Below are positions 46,595 through 56,711 of a stretch of 64,000 bases of DNA, in pieces; positions within the stretch are counted from its first letter, which is position 1; every line of letters starts with the position of its first letter. The notes beneath the pieces were generated by a model, which saw only the letters and a program-made list of their open reading frames with translations, ran no database searches and had not been told where the DNA came from. Origin of the DNA: Olsenella intestinalis (lineage in GTDB: Bacteria; Actinomycetota; Coriobacteriia; Coriobacteriales; Atopobiaceae); the NCBI RefSeq assembly GCF_023276655.1, contig NZ_JALGRK010000002.1:496001-560000 (forward strand), in the 5' to 3' direction. Both the position numbers and the translations under genes were made by a program.

Positions 46595-48052
46595 TCAGAC
46601 GCGACGGAGGCGAGCGAGGAAGTGACCGTCGAGCGATACGCCTGAGAGGGAGGAGCCCGCCGTGCGGAGGAAGCTCTTCTCGGCGACGGAAGCGGAGAGG
46701 AGGGTTCGGGCCTCTGGCTGGAGGCAAAGCGCGTCGGCGTCGGCATCGACGGGCTCGACCGCGAAAGGCCGGCCGGCGTCACTTGCGAGGAAGGACGAGA
46801 TGACGGACTCGTTCTCGGCGACGAGGTTGGAGCAGGTCGAGTAGAGGAGCAGGCCGCCCGGCGCGACGCGCGCGGAGGCCGCCTCGAGAATCTGGAGCTG
46901 CAGCCTGGGGAGGGCGCCGCCCTCCGCGACGGAGGACTCGTCGAGCGACCAGGCGATCTCTGGGTGGCGGCGCAGCGTGCCCGAACCCGAGCAGGGCGCG
47001 TCGACGAAGACGCGGTCGAAGGTGCGCGCGAGCTGCGGCGGGAGGTCCGCGTCCGCAAGACGGCGGGCGTCGAGGGCGAGGCTCTCGCACATGGCGGAGA
47101 CGCCGGCGCGGGCAAGGCGCTCGCGGGCGAGGTCGACCTTGAAGGGCTCGAGGTCGATCGAGGTGATGCGCGCGCTGACGCCGCGCTCTGCGGCGGCGCG
47201 TGCCATGAGGATCGTCTTGGTGGCGCGCCCCTGCCCCACCTCGAGCAGCGTCGAGTCGGACGCGGGCGCGGCGAGCGTGGAGACGACCTGCGCGGCGAGG
47301 TCGGCCGGGAGGACGCGGGCGGACTGCACGAGGCCCGAGTCGGCGAGGCCCGCCATGGAGTCGAGGGCGAAGGCGCCGGGCCAGGAGAGGGCTCGGGCCG
47401 AGAGGCCAGCCGCGGCGAGCGGGTCGGCGGGGTCGTCGGGGTCCTCGGCGCAGCCGGGACGGCCGAGCGCGAGGGTGGCGGAAGGCGGCTCGAAGGCGCC
47501 TGCCGCAAGGCGACGGGCCACGTCGGGACCGACGGAGTCGAGGGTCGCCCGCGCGAGCCAGGCGGGCACGGCGCCGGCGGGCGCGAGGTCGTCCACCAGG
47601 TCCGCCATCGCGGGCGCGGCATCAGGCTCGGCGAGGCGGGATGCGGCCGCGGCCACGCGCGGTGCGTCCTTCTCGGCGATGCGGCGCAGCACGGCGTTGG
47701 CGAGGCCGCGGGCGCGCGGGGCGACGCTCGCGGCGAGGAGCACGCCCTGGCTCACGGCGACGTGGGCGGGCGTGGCGAGGTAGCAGGTCTCGAAGGCGGA
47801 GACGCGCAGCGCGTCTCGCAGGCGCGGCTCGAGGCGGGAGCCGGGGCGCAGGTGGGCGTCGATGAGCGCGTCGAGGGTGCCCACGGCGCGGACGCAGCCT
47901 ACGGCGAGCCTGGTGGCGAGGGCGCGGTCGCGCGCGTCGAGCGCGGCGACGGCCGGCGAGGTGCGCATGAGGTCGCGGATGCGCGCGTCGCGGCGGCGGG
48001 CCGCCGAGACGGCGGCGAGCGCGGCGGCACGGGCGGCGGCGAGGCGCGCCAC
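46595..48052 (-). CDS. rsmB: 16S rRNA (cytosine-967-C5)-methyltransferase RsmB
   Basis: A 485-residue protein starting at GTG 48052, one base after the fmt stop. The N-terminal NusB-like domain (about 20-150) has RDRALATRLAVG and ANAVLRRIAEKD. The C-terminal methyltransferase has VFVDAPCSGSGTLRRHPE near 365 and LYSTCSNLVAENE near 425, with the two conserved Cys (nucleophile and release). It methylates C967 of 16S rRNA. Glu-Lys-Ser codons near the C-terminus (46673) carry the dispersed motif. Confidence 0.95.
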   Translation of the reverse strand: MARLAAARAAALAAVSAARRRDARIRDLMRTSPAVAALDARDRALATRLAVGCVRAVGTLDALIDAHLRPGSRLEPRLRDALRVSAFETCYLATPAHVAVSQGVLLAASVAPRARGLANAVLRRIAEKDAPRVAAAASRLAEPDAAPAMADLVDDLAPAGAVPAWLARATLDSVGPDVARRLAAGAFEPPSATLALGRPGCAEDPDDPADPLAAAGLSARALSWPGAFALDSMAGLADSGLVQSARVLPADLAAQVVSTLAAPASDSTLLEVGQGRATKTILMARAAAERGVSARITSIDLEPFKVDLARERLARAGVSAMCESLALDARRLADADLPPQLARTFDRVFVDAPCSGSGTLRRHPEIAWSLDESSVAEGGALPRLQLQILEAASARVAPGGLLLYSTCSNLVAENESVISSFLASDAGRPFAVEPVDADADALCLQPEARTLLSASVAEKSFLRTAGSSLSGVSLDGHFLARLRRV

Positions 48053-48053
48053 C

Positions 48054-48968
48054 TTAGAGGCGCTCCCAGGTGGGGGCGTCGGCGTGCAGGCCCTGCGACC
48101 AGGCTGCGGCCTCCATCTCTCGCTTGCCGTCGGGCTTCACGCGTGTGAGCTCGATGGCGCCGTCGGCGCAGCCGAGGTGGACACGGCCCTTCCGCACGAG
48201 GACGGAGCCCGCGTCGACGTCAGCGTCGGAGGGACGGGCATCGATCGCGCGGACGCCCTTGCCGCAGACGGTGAGGCGGGCAGGGGCGGCGTCGAGGGAG
48301 GCCCTCACGCGACGGAGGTTCGCGTCGGCGGGGTCTGCCGGGTCTAGGCGCATCTCGGCCTTGTCGATCTTCTTGGCATAGGTGACCTGGGACTCGTCCT
48401 GCTCGACCCAGGTGGCGCGGCCGGCCTCGATGTCGTCGAGGGCGGCGAGGAGCTCGGTGGCGCCGAGCTCGGCGACCTCGGCCATGAGGACGGGACAGCT
48501 CTTCTCGCCCACCGGCGTCGTGGTCTGGCGGCAGTACGCGCCGGCGTCGAGGTCATGCACGACGCGCATGATCGACACGCCCGCGAGCTCGTCGCCCTCG
48601 AGGACGGCGCGCTGGATGGGAGCGGCGCCGCGCCAGCGCGGCAGCGGCGAGCCGTGGACGTTGACGCAGCCGAGGGGTGCGACGTCGAGCACGGAGTCGG
48701 GCAGGATGCAGCCGTAGGCGGCCACGCAGATGATGTCGGGGCGCTCGGCGACGATGCGGTCGAGGGTCTCGGGCGTGATGCGGTTGGTCTCGAGGACGTC
48801 GATGCCAAGCTCCGTCGCGGCGGCCTTGACCGGCGAGGGCTCGAGGCGCTTGCCACGGCCGCGGACGGCGTCAGGCCTGGTCAGGACCAGGGTCACGTCA
48901 TGTGCGGCGGCAAGGGCACGCAGAGAGGGGACGGCGAAGTCGGGCGTTCCCATGAAGACGACGCGCAT
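48054..48968 (-). CDS. fmt: methionyl-tRNA formyltransferase
   Basis: A 304-residue protein starting MRVVFMGTPDFAVPSLRAL. The formyl-THF and catalytic region has NVHGSPLPRWRGAAPIQRA near 103-121, the family SLLPxxRG motif with SPLP here, followed by the C-terminal OB-like domain. It formylates initiator Met-tRNA. It lies between def and rsmB in the conserved priA-def-fmt-rsmB order, eight bases after def. A motif copy (48498) is in Glu-Lys-Ser codons. Confidence 0.96.
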   Translation of the reverse strand: MRVVFMGTPDFAVPSLRALAAAHDVTLVLTRPDAVRGRGKRLEPSPVKAAATELGIDVLETNRITPETLDRIVAERPDIICVAAYGCILPDSVLDVAPLGCVNVHGSPLPRWRGAAPIQRAVLEGDELAGVSIMRVVHDLDAGAYCRQTTTPVGEKSCPVLMAEVAELGATELLAALDDIEAGRATWVEQDESQVTYAKKIDKAEMRLDPADPADANLRRVRASLDAAPARLTVCGKGVRAIDARPSDADVDAGSVLVRKGRVHLGCADGAIELTRVKPDGKREMEAAAWSQGLHADAPTWERL

Positions 48969-48976
48969 GTGTCCCC

Positions 48977-49522
48977 CTACTCGACGGAGGTCTCGCCGGG
49001 GTGGGCACCGGCGGCGACGGCCTGCTGGTAGTCGCGCATGGCAGCCACGCGCTGGCCGGGCGTGAGGTGGTCGACCATCGTGACGCCGTGCAGGTGGTCG
49101 ATCTCGTGCTGGAGGCAGACGGCCAGGAGGTTGTCGCGGGCCTCGTACTGCATGAGGTCGCCGTCGAGGTTCTGGGCTTGGACGATGACGTGGCTCGGGC
49201 GCTTGACGTTGACGCTGATGCCCGGGAAGGACAGGCAGCCCTCGGCGAACTCGCGCTCGGGGCCGTCGGCGACGATGATCTTGGGGTTGATGAGGACATA
49301 GGGGTTCTTGCCCTCAGGCCCTGAGTAGTCGACGTCGATGACGACGAGCTGGATCAGCTCGCCGACCTGGGGCGCGGCGAGGCCGCAGCCGTCGGTCGCG
49401 TACATGTCCTTCAGCATGCGCTTGGCGAGCGCCTTCACGCTGGAATCGATCTTCTCGATGGGCGCGCACTCGGTCTTGAGGCGATCGTCGGGCGCGCAGA
49501 CGATGTCTTTCTCGGCACTCAT
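48977..49522 (-). CDS. def: peptide deformylase
   Basis: A 181-residue metalloprotease starting at the ATG at 49522 behind AAGGAG. All three motifs are present: GCGLAAPQVG near 46-55, EGCLSFPG near 95-102 and QHEIDHLHG near 138-146. The metal ligands are the Cys of EGCLS and the two His of HEIDH. It removes the N-formyl group from new proteins. It has a C-terminal extension ending PGETSVE. Confidence 0.96.
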   Translation of the reverse strand: MSAEKDIVCAPDDRLKTECAPIEKIDSSVKALAKRMLKDMYATDGCGLAAPQVGELIQLVVIDVDYSGPEGKNPYVLINPKIIVADGPEREFAEGCLSFPGISVNVKRPSHVIVQAQNLDGDLMQYEARDNLLAVCLQHEIDHLHGVTMVDHLTPGQRVAAMRDYQQAVAAGAHPGETSVE

Positions 49523-49684
49523 GTGCATCTCCTTGCAACTCATGCGCGGTCGTGCCGCGCTGTACTCAACGCTTGAAAGGATACCCCACCCCAGGAGCGC
49601 CGATGCGGCTGCACGGCCTTCACACATGTGGCGCGCGGGCGGGGCGCAAGACGGGCGCATGCGGGGCATCGGGCCGGACGCAGG

Positions 49685-52018
49685 CTACATCATGTCGTAG
49701 GCGTCGACGTCGATCGCGACGTTGACGCCGCGGGGCTTGTCCTGGGCACGGACGCAGGCGTCGAGCACGGGGCCAAGCTCTTCTCCCACGGGGGCCTTGA
49801 CGAGGATGTGGCGGCGGAAGCGGTCCTTCACGCGGGACTTGAGGCACTCGGCGGGGCCGAGGACCTCCCAGCCGGGCCGACCCTCGGTGCGGGAGCGCAG
49901 CTCGGCGGCCACGCCGTCGAGAACGCGGCGGACGTCGGACTCGGAGCGACCCCAGCACAGGACGTTGGCGAGGCGCGAGAAGGGCGGGTAGTTTCCGTCG
50001 CGGCGCTCGGCGAGCTCGGAGGTGACGAAGAGGTCACGGTCGTGGGTGCGGACGGCCTGGATGGCGGGGTGGCCCGCCCAGTAGGACTGGATGATGACGC
50101 GGCCGGCGCGCTCTCCCCTGCCGGCGCGGCCGGCGACCTGCTCGAGCAGGTCGAAGGTGCGCTCCGCGGCGCGGAAGTCGGGCATCTTGAGCGTGGTGTC
50201 GGCGTTGATGACGCCGACGAGGGTGACCTGGGGGAAGTCGAGGCCCTTGGCGATCATCTGGGTGCCGACGAGGACCGCCGACTCGGCGGCGTCGAACTCC
50301 TCGAGGCGGCGCTGGTGCTCGCCCTTGCCCTTGGTCGTGTCGGCGTCCATGCGCACGACGGTGACGTCCGCGTCGGCGAGCAGGTCCGCGAGGGCGGTCT
50401 CGACCTGCTGCGTGCCGACGCCGTAGGCGCCGAGGTAGGGGCTGTTGCAGGAGGGGCAGCGCATGGGCGAGCCGGGCGTGCCGATGGGCCAGGAGCGCTC
50501 GCAGCTGTGGCACACGAGGCTGTGGGTGCGCTCGTGGTAGGTGAGCGAGGTCGAGCAGTGCGGGCACTCGGGCACGGCGCCGCACTCGCGACACATGAGG
50601 AAGTTGGCGAAGCCGCGGCGGTTGAGCAGCAGCACGGCCTTCTCGCGGCGACGGGCGACGTCGAGGAGTGCGTCGGCCAGGGGCTTGGAGAACATGTGCT
50701 TGCGGCCGCTCGCGAACTGCTCGGTCATGTCGACGACGCTGACCTCGGGAAGTGTGGCGCCTCCGGGGCGCTCGGGCATGCAGACGCGCGTCCAGGTGAC
50801 CCCTCCCCATTCGCGCGCGCGACAACGCTCGAGGCTCTCGAGCGAGGGGGTGGCCGAGCCGAGGACGAGCGCGCAGCCGCGCTCGCGGCAGATCCTGGCG
50901 GCGACCTCGCGCGCGTGGTAGCGGGGCGCGCTGTCCTGCTTGTAGCTCGCCTCGTGCTCCTCGTCGATGATCACGAGGCCGAGGTCGGCGAGAGGCGCGA
51001 AGAGCGCCGAGCGGGCGCCGACCACGACGTGGGCCTGGCCCGAGCGAGCGAGGTCCCACTGGTCGAAGCGCTCGCCGGCCGAGAGGCGCGAGTGCAGGAT
51101 GGCGACGTCGTCGCCGAAGCGGGAGCGGAAGCGGCCGACGGTCTGGGCCGTGAGGGAGATCTCGGGGACGAGCACGAGGGCCGAGCCGCCCCGCGAGCGC
51201 ACGCGCTCGATGGCCTCGAGGTAGACCTCGGTCTTGCCGGAGCCGGTGACGCCGTCGACGACCACGACGTCGCCCGAGGCGGACTCGCAGGCGGCGTCGA
51301 TGGCGCAGAGCGCCTCGCGCTGGCCGGCCGTGAGGTGCTCGGGGCGGGCTGCCGTCGCGCTCGAGAGCGAGGTCGCGTCCTGGCCGCGCACGCGGCGGCG
51401 GCGCTCGACCGAGACGACGCCCTTGCGCTCGAGGGACGTAACGGTGGCGGCGCTGCCGGGGAGGGTGGCCGAGAGCTCGACCACGCGCATGGGGCCGCCG
51501 GAGAGGGCGGAGAGGACGGCGCGCTGCTTGCTGGCGTTGGCGCGTGGCTCGAAGGAGGAGGCGGCCTCCGTCAGAGAGACCCAGCGCTCGTCGACGGGGC
51601 CGCTCTTCTCGCAGACCAGCTCCCACGGGTCGGCGTCGCTCGCGCGACGGACCTTGACGGTCTGGCCGGGCGCCAGGAAGGGACGGATGGCCTCGCAGAG
51701 CGGGCAGCTGTACTCGCGCGCGATCCAGCGGGCGACCTCGGCGGACGCCTCGTCGAAGGCGCTCGAGGCGAGGATGCGCTCGACCTCGAGGATCTTGGAG
51801 GGGTCGATGCCGGCGGGCGGCTCGCTGCTCAGGGCGACGACGTAGCCGACGACGTGGCGGTGGGAGAAGGGCACGAGCACGGTGCAGCCGACGAGCGAGC
51901 CCGAGCACGACGAGGCCTCCGCGGCGGCCTCTGCCTCGAGAGCGGCCGGCACGGCGTAGTCGAAGGCCGCGTCGAGGGCCCTCGTGGGTATGTCCAGGAC
52001 GACCGAGGCAAAGGTCAC
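49685..52018 (-). CDS. priA: primosomal protein N' (replication restart helicase PriA)
   Basis: About 777 residues from GTG 52018; an ATG at 52099 would add a Pro/Arg-rich stretch unlike the family, so the start is uncertain. After the 3'-DNA-binding domain (FASVVLDIPTRALDAAFDY) come Walker A GVTGSGKTEVYL, DEEH (IIDEEHEASYKQD) and a zinc-binding insertion with four CxxC pairs (CRECG, CPHC, CHSC, CPSC). The helicase C domain with GTQMIAKGLDFP and QVAGRAGRG follows. It reloads the replisome at stalled forks. Motif copies are at 49778 and 51602. Confidence 0.95.
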   Translation of the reverse strand: MTFASVVLDIPTRALDAAFDYAVPAALEAEAAAEASSCSGSLVGCTVLVPFSHRHVVGYVVALSSEPPAGIDPSKILEVERILASSAFDEASAEVARWIAREYSCPLCEAIRPFLAPGQTVKVRRASDADPWELVCEKSGPVDERWVSLTEAASSFEPRANASKQRAVLSALSGGPMRVVELSATLPGSAATVTSLERKGVVSVERRRRVRGQDATSLSSATAARPEHLTAGQREALCAIDAACESASGDVVVVDGVTGSGKTEVYLEAIERVRSRGGSALVLVPEISLTAQTVGRFRSRFGDDVAILHSRLSAGERFDQWDLARSGQAHVVVGARSALFAPLADLGLVIIDEEHEASYKQDSAPRYHAREVAARICRERGCALVLGSATPSLESLERCRAREWGGVTWTRVCMPERPGGATLPEVSVVDMTEQFASGRKHMFSKPLADALLDVARRREKAVLLLNRRGFANFLMCRECGAVPECPHCSTSLTYHERTHSLVCHSCERSWPIGTPGSPMRCPSCNSPYLGAYGVGTQQVETALADLLADADVTVVRMDADTTKGKGEHQRRLEEFDAAESAVLVGTQMIAKGLDFPQVTLVGVINADTTLKMPDFRAAERTFDLLEQVAGRAGRGERAGRVIIQSYWAGHPAIQAVRTHDRDLFVTSELAERRDGNYPPFSRLANVLCWGRSESDVRRVLDGVAAELRSRTEGRPGWEVLGPAECLKSRVKDRFRRHILVKAPVGEELGPVLDACVRAQDKPRGVNVAIDVDAYDMM

Positions 52019-52160
52019 GAAACCAACTCGCTTCTGGGTGCGCGGCCCGCCGCGGGGCCTAGGGTGTTCGAGACCTGATTGTAGAGCGAAGGGGCGCATG
52101 GCGCTCTCGTGCACGCCACGCGCCCCCGTCACTCACAGGCAGCACATGTTATGTGCGGGA

Positions 52161-53252
52161 CTACTTCTCGCCCTTCCAGCCGAGCGCGTTGGTCGCCACG
52201 ATGGCGGCGTAGAGCTCGTCGGGGGTGACGTCGCCGGCGAGGTTGTGGATCGTCTCGCCCTCGACGCAGGCGTTCTCGGCGATGACGCGGATCTGCTCGT
52301 CGGTCATGACGCCGAGCTCGGCGAGGGTCGTCGGCAGGCCGACCTCGCGGCAGAAGCCCTGGACGTCATAGAACTCCTCCTTGGTGGCGCCCTCGAGCGT
52401 CAGCTGGACGAGCGTGCCGAAGGCGACGCAGCATCCGTGCGGGGCGCTGTGGCCGCCGAGCGCGGTGAGACCGTTGTAGAAGGAGTGGGCCGCGGCGCAG
52501 TTCACGTTGTCGGCGCCAACGCCGGAGAGGTAGACGTTGGCCTCGATGATGGCGTCGAGGGCGGGCGTGACCACGTGGTTCTCGCAGGCGGCGATGGCCT
52601 GGGAGCCGTAGTCGCGCAGCGTCTGGTAGCAGAGCTTGGCCAGCGCCATGCCCGCGCGCGTGATGCCGGTGCCCTCGAGGCTCGGCGACTCGGTCCTGAT
52701 CGAGGCGCGGCCCTCGAAGTAGGTGCCCAGGGCGTCGCCCATGCCGGCGACGAGGAACTTCACCGGGGCGTCGGCAATGACCTGGGAGTCGACCATGACC
52801 GCGTCGGGGTTGGTGGGATAGAAGAGGTACTTGTCGAAGCTGCCGTCGTCGTTGTAGATGACGGAGAGGCCGGTGCAGGGGGCGTCGGTGGCCGCGACCG
52901 TCGGGATGATGACGACGTGCCTGCCGGTGTAGTACGCGGTCGCCTTGGCGGTGTCGACCGCGGAGCCACCGCCCACGGCGACCACGGCGTCGATGTTGTC
53001 CTCCTCGACGATCTTCTGCATCTTGGCGATCTCGCCCTTGCTGGAGATGCCGCCGAAGACCTCGTAGCGACGATAGCTGTCGGCGTCGGAGAAGCTCTTC
53101 TCGATCTGGTCGTGGCAGGCCTTGTAGCCGCTGTTGGAGCACACGAAGAGCCAGCGCTTCCCCATGTAGCCCATCTCCTCCTCGAACTTGAGGAGGGCAC
53201 CCTTGCCCTGGACGTACTTCAGGGGCTCTCGCATCGCACGCAGTAGCTTCAT
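52161..53252 (-). CDS. glycerol dehydrogenase-like iron/zinc alcohol dehydrogenase
   Basis: A 363-residue GldA-family protein. The NAD-binding GGGSAVDTAK is near 93-102. Metal ligands are expected at Asp of AGMGDALGTYFE near 170, His of AAAHSFYNGL near 254 and His of SAPHGCCVAFG near 271. It probably oxidises glycerol to dihydroxyacetone with NAD. Related enzymes act on other small diols, so the substrate is tentative. It is monocistronic with its own promoter region carrying a palindrome. A motif copy is at 53094. Confidence 0.85.
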   Translation of the reverse strand: MKLLRAMREPLKYVQGKGALLKFEEEMGYMGKRWLFVCSNSGYKACHDQIEKSFSDADSYRRYEVFGGISSKGEIAKMQKIVEEDNIDAVVAVGGGSAVDTAKATAYYTGRHVVIIPTVAATDAPCTGLSVIYNDDGSFDKYLFYPTNPDAVMVDSQVIADAPVKFLVAGMGDALGTYFEGRASIRTESPSLEGTGITRAGMALAKLCYQTLRDYGSQAIAACENHVVTPALDAIIEANVYLSGVGADNVNCAAAHSFYNGLTALGGHSAPHGCCVAFGTLVQLTLEGATKEEFYDVQGFCREVGLPTTLAELGVMTDEQIRVIAENACVEGETIHNLAGDVTPDELYAAIVATNALGWKGEK

Positions 53253-53344
53253 AGCAATCCCTTCCTATTGAGGACCACCGGCTTTCAGCCGGAACAACGG
53301 CGTATGTAGGGCACCGGGCAGCGGGCGCTCGGGCAACCTTCTCA

Positions 53345-53378
53345 GTTATAGTCGTTTCGCCGCGAAATAGTCATGGCA
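53345..53378 (-). promoter_or_regulatory. promoter with 13-bp palindromic operator, glycerol dehydrogenase gene
   Basis: On the minus strand, ATGACT, an 18-base spacer and TATAAC form a plausible promoter about 95 bases before the gene. The spacer contains the perfect palindrome TTTCGC-C-GCGAAA (53355-53367), well placed for a repressor. Confidence 0.5.
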
Positions 53379-53451
53379 TTGCAAGTTTTTGGTGCGCTCG
53401 TTCAATTTGGTGCATCACGCAAGGGGCGCCGGGGCGGGCGTTCGGCCGCCA

Positions 53452-53479
53452 CAAAAAACAGGGCCCCCACGGGGCCCTG
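53452..53479 (-). terminator. metK intrinsic terminator
   Basis: On the minus strand CAGGGCCCC, GTG loop, GGGGCCCTG, then TTTTTTG, 27 bases after the metK stop. Confidence 0.92.
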
Positions 53480-53505
53480 CGCGTGACGCCCTATGTCGGC
53501 GCTCG

Positions 53506-54756
<1,251 letters not shown>

Positions 54757-54794
54757 AGCCTCGCTTCCTTTCTGGCTGGCGCCGTGCGGGACCA

Positions 54795-54972
54795 AAGAAA
54801 AAGGCCCCCTTCCAAAGGGGACCCAGGCAGGCTCGAAAAATGAGTCGAATCCCCCGTCTTCCAGGCCGAAGCCTGCCGAGATTTGGCACCATGCCGCGTG
54901 GCTGGTTGCCGGAGCTTCACCGGGCTCGGTCCCTCAGCTCTATGTGCCCTGGGGCACCTCTTGACGAGTGAG
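54795..54972 (-). promoter_or_regulatory. SAM-I riboswitch (S-box) controlling metK
   Basis: The minus-strand leader has the S-box core in order: TCAAGAGGTGC, GAGGGACCGAGCCC, GTGAAGCTCCGGCAACC, GGTGCCAAATCTCGGCAG (aptamer about 54972-54866). An expression platform ends in a terminator hairpin (GGTCCCC/GGGGGCC region, 54826-54800) and TTTTTCTTT. AdoMet binding should stop transcription before metK. Confidence 0.93.
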
Positions 54973-55199
54973 CACAGCTTAGGCCAAGCCGCAGGCGCTG
55001 TAAACCGTCGCGGCCCACGCACACACTCCCTTCGCCGAGAGGAGCATGCCCCTCGCCAGACGCGTCGCCGGGGACCGAGGCCGCACGCTCTTCTCGCCCG
55101 CGTGCGCGGCAGTTGGAGAATTGGGGAGCGCGGCCCCGCGCGGCCCGCAGTGTCTATACTTGTCCTTGTTGACTATTCGCACAGACGAGAGGCACTACC
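54973..55199. other. gap between the metK leader and gltX
   Basis: No gene is seen. It must hold the divergent promoters. TATACT at 55155-55160 is a possible -10 for gltX. One dispersed-motif copy lies at 55087-55095. Confidence 0.4.
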
Positions 55200-56696
55200 T
55201 TGAGCTCCAACGACACCAGGCCCGTGCGCGTGCGCTTCGCGCCCTCCCCCACCGGCAAGCTCCACGTGGGCGGCGCGCGCACCGCGATCTACAACTGGGC
55301 GTTCGCCCGCGCAAACGGCGGCACCTTCATCCTCAGGATCGACGACACCGACCCCACGCGCTCCACCGAGGAGAACACGCAGGTCATCCTGCGCGCCATG
55401 CGCTGGCTCGGCCTCGACTGGGACGAGGGCCCCGAGGTCGGCGGCGACTGCGGCCCCTATTGGCAGACCGAGCGCCTCGACATCTACCGCGAGGCCGCCC
55501 AGCGCCTCGTCGCCGAGGGCAAGGCCTACTACTGCTTCTGCACGCCCGACGAGCTCGAGGCCTCGCGCAAGGCGGCCGCCGAGCGCGGCGACTCCTTCCA
55601 GGGCTACCAGCGCACCTGCCGCTCCATCGACCCGGCCGAGGCCCAGCGCCGCGTCGACGCCGGCGAGCCCTACACGATCCGCATCAAGGTCCCCGAGGAC
55701 CGCGGCGACGTCATCGTCCACGACGCCGTCCACGGCGACGTGACCTTCAACGCGCGCGAGCTCGACGACTTCATCATCTTCCGCTCCGACGGAACGCCCA
55801 CCTACAACTTCGCGACCGTCGTCGACGACGCCGCCATGGGCATCACCCACATCATCCGCGGCGACGACCACCTCTCCAACACGCCTCGCCAGATCATGGT
55901 CTACGAGGCCCTCGGCGCGCCCACGCCGCTGTTCGCCCACATCTCCATGATCCTGGGCGCCGACGGCAAGAAGCTCTCCAAGCGCCACGGCGCCACGAGC
56001 GTCGAGGAGTACCGCGACGCCGGCTACCTCTCCGACGCCTTCGTCAACTACCTGGCACTTCTCGGCTGGGCCCCCGACGGCGAGAGCACCGTCATCTCCC
56101 GCGAGCGCCTCGCGAGCGAGTTCTCGCTCGACCACGTCTCCAAGAACCCGGCCATCATGGACCCCAAGAAGCTCGACTTCGTCAACGGCGAGTACCTCCA
56201 CGCCATGTCTGACGCGGACTTCGCCGAGAAGATCGTGCTTCCCCAGCTTGAGGCCGCCGGCCTCGAGCACGAGGGCCAGCTCGCCCACGACGAGGCCTGG
56301 TACACCCTCCTCGCGTCCGCCCTCAAGCCGCGCACGACGCTCTCCGCCGACGTCGTCGCCCAGGCGCGCTACCTCTACACCGCCGACGACGAGCTCGAGC
56401 TCGACGAGAAGGCGACCAATAAGTGGCTCGGCAAGCAGGGTGCCCGCGCGGCCCTCGAGGCGGCGCGCGACGCGCTGGTCGCCCTCGACGACGCCTCCTG
56501 GGAGCCGGCCGCCATCGAGGCCGCCCTCGATCCCATCCCCGAGCGCCTCGAGATGGGCAAGGGCAAGGTCTTCCAGCCCATCCGCGTCGCGTGCGTCGGC
56601 TCGGCCGCAAGCCCCGGCATCGGCGAGACCCTCGCCCTGCTCGGCCGCGAGCACACCCTCGCCCGCATCGAGCGCGCCCTGCCCCTCGCGCAGTAG
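55200..56696 (+). CDS. gltX: glutamyl-tRNA synthetase
   Basis: A 498-residue class I synthetase. The likely start is TTG 55200 behind GAGAGG. It has APSPTGKLHVGGARTA near 14-29 (HIGH equivalent HVGG) and KKLSKRHGA near 257 (KMSKS equivalent). It charges tRNA-Glu, and probably also tRNA-Gln if the organism uses the amidotransferase route; no glnS or gatCAB is in the window. Two tRNA-Glu genes and one tRNA-Gln lie 3.5 kb downstream. The serine dehydratase gene starts 15 bases after its stop. Confidence 0.96.
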   Translation: MSSNDTRPVRVRFAPSPTGKLHVGGARTAIYNWAFARANGGTFILRIDDTDPTRSTEENTQVILRAMRWLGLDWDEGPEVGGDCGPYWQTERLDIYREAAQRLVAEGKAYYCFCTPDELEASRKAAAERGDSFQGYQRTCRSIDPAEAQRRVDAGEPYTIRIKVPEDRGDVIVHDAVHGDVTFNARELDDFIIFRSDGTPTYNFATVVDDAAMGITHIIRGDDHLSNTPRQIMVYEALGAPTPLFAHISMILGADGKKLSKRHGATSVEEYRDAGYLSDAFVNYLALLGWAPDGESTVISRERLASEFSLDHVSKNPAIMDPKKLDFVNGEYLHAMSDADFAEKIVLPQLEAAGLEHEGQLAHDEAWYTLLASALKPRTTLSADVVAQARYLYTADDELELDEKATNKWLGKQGARAALEAARDALVALDDASWEPAAIEAALDPIPERLEMGKGKVFQPIRVACVGSAASPGIGETLALLGREHTLARIERALPLAQ

Positions 56697-56711
56697 GCAG
56701 GCAGTCGCCAG

